DNA from: SFLA01 sp045595785
Lineage (GTDB): Bacteria > Bacillota > Clostridia > Oscillospirales > CAG-382
Reading direction: 5' to 3'
DNA: 64,000 nt
NCBI GenBank assembly: GCA_045595785.1
Contig: JAZOBE010000034.1
Coordinates: forward strand, 123,825-187,824
The notes beneath the pieces are model-generated. The model saw only the letters and a list, made by a program, of their open reading frames with translations, did not search any database and was not told where the DNA came from. Positions 26,049-34,670 of this stretch are shown in pieces. Position numbers and translations under genes: made by a program. The first letter of the stretch is position 1; each line of letters opens with the position of its first letter.

Positions 26049-29000
26049 ATGGTAAATAACCGTAAAAAGAGAAAGAATACTCTTGCAAAATTATTGGTGA
26101 TAACACTCGCGTTTATTTTTGTCCTGACATGCTTTTTGTCGGGAGGAGATGGCAGTGTTGCTGTTGCCGAATCGTTTATTAAGCTTGTTGATAAGGAAAT
26201 TGACACCGGGTTGTTTGATTATCTTGACAATTCAGTTGTGTTCAAGCTTCCGGAAACAATCAAAGATACCGATTCTATTTCTCTTATAATTCAAATGAAA
26301 GACGAAGAGTCTGTTTTGGATGTTTATGAGAGCACGCTTACCAATCTTAGCTTTAGTGAATTTGCAAAGTCCGTTCAGGCAGATGAGATTCGAAAAGATA
26401 TTGCCAAGGAAAAAGAAAAACTTATTTCTGTTCTTGATGAAACGGGTATTCCCTATACTACCGGTAAAGATTACTCTGCAATTATTAGCGGTTTTGAGAT
26501 AGTCATTACTGCATCGGATTTCAAATCTGTTTGCGTTACCTTGGCTGATCATGCAAATACATACATTAGCGAAGCATATGAGCAGGCAAAGACAGAGCTT
26601 GTTGAAAATGACGTTAACGTTTATGACACTGGTATTTTTAACAGTTCTCAGTTTGGATATGACGGCACCGGTATTGTGGTTGCTGTTTTGGATACCGGAC
26701 TTGATTATACGCATACCGCATTTTCTATCGATAACTTTACTGCTGACAGAAACAAGCTTGGTCTTACTTTTGAAGCTGTTGCAAATGTTCTCGGAGATTC
26801 CGTTGCCGCTGAAATGATACCCGGCATTACCGCCTCTGACGTTTACATTAATGAAAAGGTTCCCTTTGCTTTTGACTACGCAGACGGAGATTCTGACGTA
26901 TATCCTATTTCCAGTGATCACGGCACACACGTTTCCGGTATTATTGCAGGAAAAGATGATGTTATTACCGGTGTTGCTCCCAATGCACAGATAGTCGCAA
27001 TGAAAATTTTCTCCGACACGAGAGATTCAGCATATACTTCTTGGATCTTGGCTGCCCTTGAGGATTGCGCTGTGCTTGGCGTAGACGTTATTAATATGTC
27101 TATCGGTACCGCTTGTGGATTCAGCCGCGAAAACGACAAAGAGTTTATCAGCGGAGTTTATGACAGAATTCGTAAGCAGGGTATTAGTATGGTAGTTGCT
27201 GCTTCCAACAGCTTCAATTCAACATACGGGTCCGAGAAAAACGGTAACCTCGGTCTTACATCAAATCCTGACCGCGCCACTGTAGGTTCACCTTCCACCT
27301 ACCCCGGCGTAATATCCGTTGCTTCTGTCAGCGGTGTCAAGACTCCTTATATGCTTTACGGCGACACTATTATATATTTCAACGAATCAACAGATAGAGT
27401 TTCCGAGGAAAAGGTGTTCGTTGATGAACTCCTTGATGACGACGTTGATTCATTAACTATTGAGTACATAACTGTTCCTGGTGCAGGAAGAAGTGCCGAT
27501 TATACCGGAATTGACGTTACCGGAAAGATTGTACTTGTAAGCAGAGGATCCACTACATTCGAGGAAAAGGCAAATGTTGCCCAGCAAAAGGGTGCAGCAG
27601 GTCTTATTATTTACAACAATGTGTCCGGTGATATTAAAATGAATGTCGGCGACACTACTATGGCTGTATGTTCAATCAGTCAGGACGATGGTGAGATGTT
27701 GGCGGCGGCAGGTACAGGAAAAATTACAGTAAGCCGTTCTAACACATCCGGTCCCTTTATGTCAGACTTCTCTTCTTGGGGCCCTGCACCTGATCTTAGT
27801 ATTAAGCCTGAGATCACTGCACACGGTGGTTCCATTTATTCTGCAGTTCCCGGTCAGGGTTATGACCGTATTTCCGGAACATCAATGGCTTGTCCCAATA
27901 TTTCAGGTATTACTGTGCTGTTGAGACAGTACGTAATTGAAAACTTTACGGATGTTTCCGAAGATCCCGTTGCTGTTGCAAGACTGGTTAACCAGCTGAT
28001 GATGTCTACTGCTGATATTCTCCTTAACAAAAACGGTCTTCCCTATTCTGTGCGTAAACAGGGCGCAGGACTTGCAAACCTTGATAATTGTTCCGCCACG
28101 AGTGCGTATATTGTTACTTATAATCGTACTGACGGAAGTGAGCTTGATAAATCCAAGATAGAACTTGGAGACGATCCTGACAAGACCGGTGTTTACGACC
28201 TTGTTTTTGCAGTTGTAAACTTTGGCTCGACTGTATTGTCTTATGATATTTCCGCTCTTGTTTTGACCGAGGGTGTAAGTGATACTAAAACTGCACACGG
28301 CGAAACTACCGTTACCGAAGAAGCACAGCTTTTGGAGGGCGCCAAGGTCGAGATCGCTTCTGTAGAGAACGGTGTCCTTAATGGTAATAACGTTTCTGTA
28401 AATGCAGGTGAAACAGTTAAGGTAACAGTAAGAGTTACACTTACCGAAGAAAACAGGAAATTTATGGACGAATCCTTTGAAAACGGTATGTATGTTGAAG
28501 GATTTGTAAAGCTTGAAGCTACAAGTGGCACCGAAGTTGATCTTAGTGTTCCTTATCTTGCTTTCTATGGCGATTGGACTCTTGCTCCTATTTTCGACCT
28601 TGATTACTATGCAACAAATAAGGATGAGCTTGATGATTCTTTGGACCTTGAGGATAAAACTCTTCCCGATGCATATGCTACCCGTCCGATCGGTGGAATT
28701 AATGGAGACTACGTGAGCTATCTCGGCTCGTTCTATTTCCAACAGGATCCTTCAACAACGCAAATTGCAGCGGACAGAAAATATATTTCTCTGACAAATC
28801 AGCAGGATGGCGTTAATTCCCTGCGATTTGTATGGGCAGGTCTTCTCCGTAATGCCGCAAGAGTGGACATTACCATTACTGATGATGCCACCGGAGAAAT
28901 AGTTTTTGAGCGTACCGAGAATGATATCCGTAAATCTTATGGTGACGGCGGCTCTATATATCCTGCTAATATAAAAATAGAGTTCAGTGCTATTGAAAAT

Positions 29001-32000
29001 AATCTTAAAAATAATTCTAAGTATACGGTAAACCTTAAGTCTTATCTTGACTATGGTGAAGGTGGCGGAGACTCCAATCTTTCAAATGAATTCTCCTTCC
29101 CTCTTGTTACTGATTTTGAGGCTCCTGCTATAACAGATTGTGAGTTTTATACTGAGTATGACAGCGCTGAAAAGCAACTCAGATACTTTGCAAAGCTTTC
29201 TGTATACGACAACCACTATTCTATGGGTCTCCAGGTAGGTTATGTTGGTCCTGATGCTGCCGGAACAGGATATATGCTCAATTCCTTTAACCAGTACCTT
29301 ACCCCCGTGTATTCTGAGTTCAACACAGATTCCTACGTTATCTATGAACTGACTGATTATATTGACATCATTTGTCAGAACGCAACTAATAAAAATACTA
29401 TTACCGTTGCTTGCTACGATTATGCTCTTAACCAAGCAACTTATGAGATCGAACTTCCCGATGATTATCTTGATATCGCCTTTGGTGAAGAAGAAATTGT
29501 TCTCAGTCCTAACGAAGTAGTTGACCTTATGCCTCTGGTTTATCCCGAGACGGAATGGTCTGAGCTTTTGGAATTCTACTGCACCGAGCCCGCAAGCGGT
29601 GAGGTCGGCAGAGTTGTTAATAATCAGCTGGTTGCGGTAAATCCCGGTAAGGCTGTTGTTATTGCAAGAGATCCGCTAACCAAAAAGCAGGCTACAATAT
29701 CTCTTCGTGTACTCTCCGAGAGTGAAGAAGGCTATATGAAGTACGATAAACCGGTTTTGGATACATTCAGACTAACCGGATATCTTGTAAATAAGGCGTA
29801 TTTCTTCCTTAACTCTACAGATCGTGAGCTTGGTGCGACCGGTGACGAGATGAAGTTTACTTCTCAGCAGTATTCGCTTAGTATGTATCCTTCGGAATCC
29901 GTTACTCTTCGTTACCAGCTTGATGCGTTCTTCCCCGAAGATACTAACCTTGTTTTTGAATCGAGCAACAGTAATATTGTTACTGTCGATGAAAATGGTG
30001 TGATAACAGGTGTTGCTGAAGGCTTTGCTTCGGTTTCTGTGAAGGTTACTTTAGACGGAAAGAGTACTTATTACTCTCAGACTATAAATATAAGTGTTAA
30101 AGATCCTTATGAAACCACTGGCGCAAGTCTTACACACTATTTTGGTCTTGGAGGCGAAGTTATCATTCCGGAAACGCTTTCTATTACCGAAATCGGTCAA
30201 TATGCGTTCTCAAATTTTGATTATATTGCCAAAGATCCTCACGAAATTACTGATGAGGAGCCTGATTCCACAAAGATTTGGTATATCGGTGATTCTACTA
30301 TCACAACGGTTGTAATCCCCGAAGGCGTAGAGAAGATAGGACCTTACGCATTTGCAAATCTTACTGCGCTTAAAAAGGTTGTTCTTCCGTCAACCCTCAA
30401 GTTTATAAGCCAGGGTGCGTTCTACGGTTGTACTTCACTCACTACCGTTGAGGGCCTTGAAAACGTTCAGTTTATCAACCAAGCTGCTTTCTACGGCTGT
30501 GATATTAAGAACGATATTGTTCTTAAAAAAGCAACTGCCGTTGCAGATTATGCGTTTGCGTTTAATGAGAATCTTGATGAAGTTACGCTCTCCAAGAACA
30601 CCCAGTCAATAGGTGCTTATGCGTTTGTCGGATGTAAAGACCTTGATGAGCTTGTTGTCGAGGCTGACTATGTTAAACTTGGACAGTATGTGTTCTCCGA
30701 TTGTACTTCTCTTAAAGAGGTTTCGATAAACAGTGCTGTTATTCCCGCAGGCGCGTTCAGCGGTTGTAAAAAGCTTAAAACAGTTATCCTCGGAAAAGAT
30801 GTTTCTGTTATCGGTGAATATGCTTTTGCCGGTACTGACGTTGAAAGTCTTACCTTTGATTCTGAAAATACAGTTTTTAAAGTAAGCGAAGACGGTACCT
30901 ATGTTACCGATTCTACCGGAACAAAGCTTATGCTTGTTCTTCCTTCTGTTGGTAATGAATTTTCACTTAATAATAAGAAAATCACTGTTATTGCTTCAGG
31001 AGCATTCTCCGGTAACAAAAACATTAAGCGTGTAAATTTACCCTATGTAACTGTTGTTGAGAATTATGCGTTTGCAAAGTGCGAAGAACTTGAGTATCTT
31101 AATATTGGTACTCTTACCGCCATTGGCGACTATGCCTTTGCAGAAACAGCTATAACTGAACTTCCCTCTTTAGAAAGCGTTGAAAATATCGGCAAATATG
31201 CATTCTCAGGCTCTGCTGTTGAAAGTATTGTTATTCCTGACAATAGTAATATTGGTGAAGGCGCTTTCAGTAATTGTGAAAAGCTTGATACGATCGTTAT
31301 CGGTAACAACGTTGTTATCGGCGAAAAAGCGTTTTTTAATGATACCCAGTTTAACTGGACATACGATTACTACACCATTGGTGAAACCCGTTATTACTTC
31401 TATGTGTTTGTTTCTTCTATACATTCTCTGACTATAGGAGATAACGTTTTCATTGGTGACAGAGCATTCTACGGCGCTGCAGAGCTTGTTGATGTACAGC
31501 TTGGCAAAAATGCTGTGATTGGCGATTATGCATTCTATAATGCTCCCAAACTTGAAAACATAGATCTTTCCAATGTTTCCGAGATTGGTGCACACGCCTT
31601 TTCTTGCGATGTGCTTTACGTTGCTTATGACAGCTCATTCACCAACTATGCCGTTGATGAGGATGGATATTATATGTATTCATACTATGCGGCCGCTTTA
31701 AAAGAAATCGATCTTTCTTCTGCAACATCTGTTGGCGAATACGCATTTGCATACTGCAAAGACCTTACCTCTGTTAAGCTTAGCTCGAGTCTTTCTCAGC
31801 TTTCCGAGGGTGTATTCAGCTGCTGTGACGTTCTTTCTGAAATAGATCTCAGCGTGCTGACTGAAATTGGTGCTTACGCCCTCAACAGAACTTCTGTTAA
31901 CAGTATAATTCTTGCTAATGCAACTGCTATTGGTGAGTATGCATTCAGCGAAAACAGCGTTCTCGAATCTGTGGAGCTTTGTAAAGGCGGTGTTACTATT

Positions 32001-33257
32001 GGTGAAGGTGCATTTGCTTATTGCGCTGCACTTACCACTCTCTCAAATGAAGAGTTTGCAACTGACATTGAAGATTACGCATTTGCCTACACCTTAATTT
32101 GCGATGTGGATCTCTCCGGTGCGGTTTCTCTCGGACAGCACATATTTATTAAGGATACTGTAACTCCTTTTAATGTTGTTCTCGGAAATACTCTTGTCTC
32201 CTTGGAAGATAACCCCTTTGCAATGTGTGACATCCCCGCTTTTACCATTAAAGAAATTACCGAATTCAACGGTATTGAGTATGAAAAGGCGGTATATGAT
32301 TACGCTGTCAGCGATACTGTTAAAGTAATTAACGGTTCTTTATATCAGGTCGTTCCAAACGGTCTTGAGCTTATTGTGTTTGCAGGTGAAGAAGGCACAG
32401 CAAATGTTGCCGAGGATACCGTAAGAATTGGCGCATATGCCTTTGCCGGAACTGACGTAAAGCAGGCAATTCTTCCCTACTCTGTTTATTCAATAGGACA
32501 CAAAGCGTTTTATAAGTGTGATAAGCTCGCAATGATTTCTTTCAGCAGCTATATCGCACCCATCCTTGAAGAAGAGTACGATTATATGTACTTCGTTTCG
32601 GGAGAAAATATCTCTGCTTCCGGTGAATACACCTTTACTGTTGTAAACAGTGAAGAAGAGATAGTTCACAACGGTCTGGGAATTACACCTTACTTTATGT
32701 GGAACGCTTCCGAAAACGCAACTTCTGTTTATTACGGTGCAAACTTTTGCGATTATATCGGTCATATCAATTCCGGCATTGTAATGGTAAGGCCCGTTAA
32801 CGGAAAGAACTACTCATCCTTTGTTTTCGGCCAATATTTCAATACGGTTATTGACGGCGCAGCCGCTGCAGATGAAATTACGCTTGCCGCTATTAAAGCT
32901 ATCAAGCTGCTTCCCGAAACAGTGTCTCTTACTGACAAGGCACTTGTAGAAGCGGCGCGTGCAACTTATGACCTTATTTCGACTCTTGAGCAAAAGGCGC
33001 TGGTTACTAACTATAACCTGCTTACTCAGGCTGAAAAACGTATCAGCGACCTTGAGTATTTAGCTAATTCCGATTCTTCCGATGGTGAAACATCTGAGGA
33101 TATTGTAAACGATAATAACAATCCCTTGATTGTAATCATAATTGCTGTTGTGCTTATACTGGCGTTTGGAAGCGCAGGAATATTTGCAATACTCAAAAAT
33201 AAGAAAAAACAAAAATCTGTTTCCGAGAAAGAAGCAGAAAACTCTGATAATACATGA
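26049..33257 (+). CDS. Giant cell-wall subtilase (S8) with BspA leucine-rich repeats
   Basis: 2402 residues. Signal peptide (about 1-40), an inhibitor-like propeptide region (about 60-190), then a subtilase domain with the full triad: Asp215 (VLDTGLDY), His291 (DHGTHVSG), Ser612 (GTSMACPN). A PA domain is inserted between His and Ser (GKIVLVSRGSTTFEEK near 495). Fn3/Ig-like domains follow, with a BIG2-type repeat (VTVDENGVITGVAEG near 1310). Residues about 1370-2165 are LRR_5/BspA repeats (IGxYAF...C..L). A C-terminal membrane helix (about 2359-2384) and basic tail anchor it; no LPxTG seen. Likely degrades external protein or peptide, possibly host glycoprotein. Peptides could feed the Opp transporter downstream. 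Confidence 0.9.
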   Translation: MVNNRKKRKNTLAKLLVITLAFIFVLTCFLSGGDGSVAVAESFIKLVDKEIDTGLFDYLDNSVVFKLPETIKDTDSISLIIQMKDEESVLDVYESTLTNLSFSEFAKSVQADEIRKDIAKEKEKLISVLDETGIPYTTGKDYSAIISGFEIVITASDFKSVCVTLADHANTYISEAYEQAKTELVENDVNVYDTGIFNSSQFGYDGTGIVVAVLDTGLDYTHTAFSIDNFTADRNKLGLTFEAVANVLGDSVAAEMIPGITASDVYINEKVPFAFDYADGDSDVYPISSDHGTHVSGIIAGKDDVITGVAPNAQIVAMKIFSDTRDSAYTSWILAALEDCAVLGVDVINMSIGTACGFSRENDKEFISGVYDRIRKQGISMVVAASNSFNSTYGSEKNGNLGLTSNPDRATVGSPSTYPGVISVASVSGVKTPYMLYGDTIIYFNESTDRVSEEKVFVDELLDDDVDSLTIEYITVPGAGRSADYTGIDVTGKIVLVSRGSTTFEEKANVAQQKGAAGLIIYNNVSGDIKMNVGDTTMAVCSISQDDGEMLAAAGTGKITVSRSNTSGPFMSDFSSWGPAPDLSIKPEITAHGGSIYSAVPGQGYDRISGTSMACPNISGITVLLRQYVIENFTDVSEDPVAVARLVNQLMMSTADILLNKNGLPYSVRKQGAGLANLDNCSATSAYIVTYNRTDGSELDKSKIELGDDPDKTGVYDLVFAVVNFGSTVLSYDISALVLTEGVSDTKTAHGETTVTEEAQLLEGAKVEIASVENGVLNGNNVSVNAGETVKVTVRVTLTEENRKFMDESFENGMYVEGFVKLEATSGTEVDLSVPYLAFYGDWTLAPIFDLDYYATNKDELDDSLDLEDKTLPDAYATRPIGGINGDYVSYLGSFYFQQDPSTTQIAADRKYISLTNQQDGVNSLRFVWAGLLRNAARVDITITDDATGEIVFERTENDIRKSYGDGGSIYPANIKIEFSAIENNLKNNSKYTVNLKSYLDYGEGGGDSNLSNEFSFPLVTDFEAPAITDCEFYTEYDSAEKQLRYFAKLSVYDNHYSMGLQVGYVGPDAAGTGYMLNSFNQYLTPVYSEFNTDSYVIYELTDYIDIICQNATNKNTITVACYDYALNQATYEIELPDDYLDIAFGEEEIVLSPNEVVDLMPLVYPETEWSELLEFYCTEPASGEVGRVVNNQLVAVNPGKAVVIARDPLTKKQATISLRVLSESEEGYMKYDKPVLDTFRLTGYLVNKAYFFLNSTDRELGATGDEMKFTSQQYSLSMYPSESVTLRYQLDAFFPEDTNLVFESSNSNIVTVDENGVITGVAEGFASVSVKVTLDGKSTYYSQTINISVKDPYETTGASLTHYFGLGGEVIIPETLSITEIGQYAFSNFDYIAKDPHEITDEEPDSTKIWYIGDSTITTVVIPEGVEKIGPYAFANLTALKKVVLPSTLKFISQGAFYGCTSLTTVEGLENVQFINQAAFYGCDIKNDIVLKKATAVADYAFAFNENLDEVTLSKNTQSIGAYAFVGCKDLDELVVEADYVKLGQYVFSDCTSLKEVSINSAVIPAGAFSGCKKLKTVILGKDVSVIGEYAFAGTDVESLTFDSENTVFKVSEDGTYVTDSTGTKLMLVLPSVGNEFSLNNKKITVIASGAFSGNKNIKRVNLPYVTVVENYAFAKCEELEYLNIGTLTAIGDYAFAETAITELPSLESVENIGKYAFSGSAVESIVIPDNSNIGEGAFSNCEKLDTIVIGNNVVIGEKAFFNDTQFNWTYDYYTIGETRYYFYVFVSSIHSLTIGDNVFIGDRAFYGAAELVDVQLGKNAVIGDYAFYNAPKLENIDLSNVSEIGAHAFSCDVLYVAYDSSFTNYAVDEDGYYMYSYYAAALKEIDLSSATSVGEYAFAYCKDLTSVKLSSSLSQLSEGVFSCCDVLSEIDLSVLTEIGAYALNRTSVNSIILANATAIGEYAFSENSVLESVELCKGGVTIGEGAFAYCAALTTLSNEEFATDIEDYAFAYTLICDVDLSGAVSLGQHIFIKDTVTPFNVVLGNTLVSLEDNPFAMCDIPAFTIKEITEFNGIEYEKAVYDYAVSDTVKVINGSLYQVVPNGLELIVFAGEEGTANVAEDTVRIGAYAFAGTDVKQAILPYSVYSIGHKAFYKCDKLAMISFSSYIAPILEEEYDYMYFVSGENISASGEYTFTVVNSEEEIVHNGLGITPYFMWNASENATSVYYGANFCDYIGHINSGIVMVRPVNGKNYSSFVFGQYFNTVIDGAAAADEITLAAIKAIKLLPETVSLTDKALVEAARATYDLISTLEQKALVTNYNLLTQAEKRISDLEYLANSDSSDGETSEDIVNDNNNPLIVIIIAVVLILAFGSAGIFAILKNKKKQKSVSEKEAENSDNT

Positions 33258-33274
33258 GAAATCGGAGAAAAATT

Positions 33275-34624
33275 ATGAAAAGAATAATTAAATTAGGCGT
33301 TTTGCTGGGACTTTTATTATCTGCCGTCCTGACAGCAACCGCCTGTTCCGGGAATTGGGATCCACCATATGAGGATCTCAATAAAGACGGATATACCGTC
33401 AGCGTTAAATTTGATGCCAATGGCGGTGTTTTCGCAGGCACCAAAGACGTTTATATTGTTGATGCGTTTAATTACTCTGATGCGGTAAGCGATAAAGGCG
33501 TATACTTACTTGCACCGGAAGATCCGCTCCGTGCAGAAGGCGCGTTTGAGATTTCCCGAACAGGTTATTTTCTTGCCGGCTGGTATACTGAACGTTCCCC
33601 GAGAGTGAACGAGAATAACCAACCGCTTGATGATTTTGGAGTTCTCACTTCCGAATCAGGACGAGAGCAAGGATATTCATATTCCGGAAGATGGGATTTT
33701 GAAAAAGATACCCTTTCTGTTGAATACGGTCAATCTTTTGATTCTGCACAGCCTGCTATGACTTTATATGCTGCGTGGATCCCCTATTTCACCTTTGAGT
33801 TTTATGCTGAAAATTCAGATGGTTCTTTTGCGCTTGTTGATACCTCGACGGCAATTGAGCTTGAAATCCCGGTGTGGAACGAGAGTACCGGTAAACTTGA
33901 CACCAATTCTTTCCCGTTGCGTGATGGATTCACATTTGGTTCCGCTTATCTAGATTCTGATAAAACCACCGCTTTAACTGAAAAGATAAACGGAGCCGAA
34001 AGCTTTGTAGATTATAATACCGGCACTACCTCTACTGAAAAGATAGCTATTTATTCAACCTGGCTTGAAGGAAGTTGGTTCAAAATTTACAACGCAAAGC
34101 AGTTCTATAACAACAGCCGCTTAGACGGTAATTATATTCTTTGTGCTGATATTGACTTTGCTGACGAGGTTTGGTCCCCTACGCTTACCAAGGGTAAATT
34201 TACAGGCAAAATTTTGGGCAATGGCTACAAAATATCCAACGTTAATGTTGTTCAGGCGGACAATTCACAGCTTTTTGGCGGATTGTTCGGAAGCATTGAT
34301 GATTCCGCTGTTTTTGAAAACGTTTCCTTTGAGAACGTCACATATGAAATTGGCGCAGGTTCCCGTATGCAGGGCGCTACCTTCGGACTGTTGGGCGGAA
34401 CAATATCGACAGAAGCTGTTTTAACAACCGTTTCTGTTTCCGGTAAGCTTATTATCGGAAAAGACTGCTATCCTCAAAACGGATATGCTATTGGTCTTTT
34501 ATGCAGCACGGGCGGGTATGAGGAAATAGACATTTCAAAAATCAGTTGTGTTGTGTCCGATAATGCCGATAATATTTCTGCAGAAATTGAAAATGACGGT
34601 ACGGTTACCGTAATCTTTAATTAA
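33275..34624 (+). CDS. Surface lipoprotein with InlB-type and GLUG-like repeats
   Basis: 449 residues. Lipobox ATAC (Cys24). The first part carries Listeria-Bacteroides (InlB B-type) repeat features: VKFDANGGVFAGT, GYFLAGWYTE, and MTLYAAWIPYF. The C-terminal third has a GLUG-like block (LGNGYKISNVNV, QLFGGLFGSI) common in Gram-positive surface proteins. ATG at 33275 is used (GGAG upstream); the frame start at 33254 overlaps the protease stop. Probably adhesion or display on the cell surface; no catalytic motif. Confidence 0.72.
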   Translation: MKRIIKLGVLLGLLLSAVLTATACSGNWDPPYEDLNKDGYTVSVKFDANGGVFAGTKDVYIVDAFNYSDAVSDKGVYLLAPEDPLRAEGAFEISRTGYFLAGWYTERSPRVNENNQPLDDFGVLTSESGREQGYSYSGRWDFEKDTLSVEYGQSFDSAQPAMTLYAAWIPYFTFEFYAENSDGSFALVDTSTAIELEIPVWNESTGKLDTNSFPLRDGFTFGSAYLDSDKTTALTEKINGAESFVDYNTGTTSTEKIAIYSTWLEGSWFKIYNAKQFYNNSRLDGNYILCADIDFADEVWSPTLTKGKFTGKILGNGYKISNVNVVQADNSQLFGGLFGSIDDSAVFENVSFENVTYEIGAGSRMQGATFGLLGGTISTEAVLTTVSVSGKLIIGKDCYPQNGYAIGLLCSTGGYEEIDISKISCVVSDNADNISAEIENDGTVTVIFN

Positions 34625-34670
34625 ATTTTGTTTTAAATTTTTTTAAAATAAACGGAGGATCTATTTAGAA

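Noticed and set aside
30160..32540. Repetitive DNA in the giant protease gene as a possible CRISPR or tandem repeat
   Set aside because: The repeats are at protein level (leucine-rich repeats of about 22-24 residues) with diverged DNA; no identical repeats or spacers.
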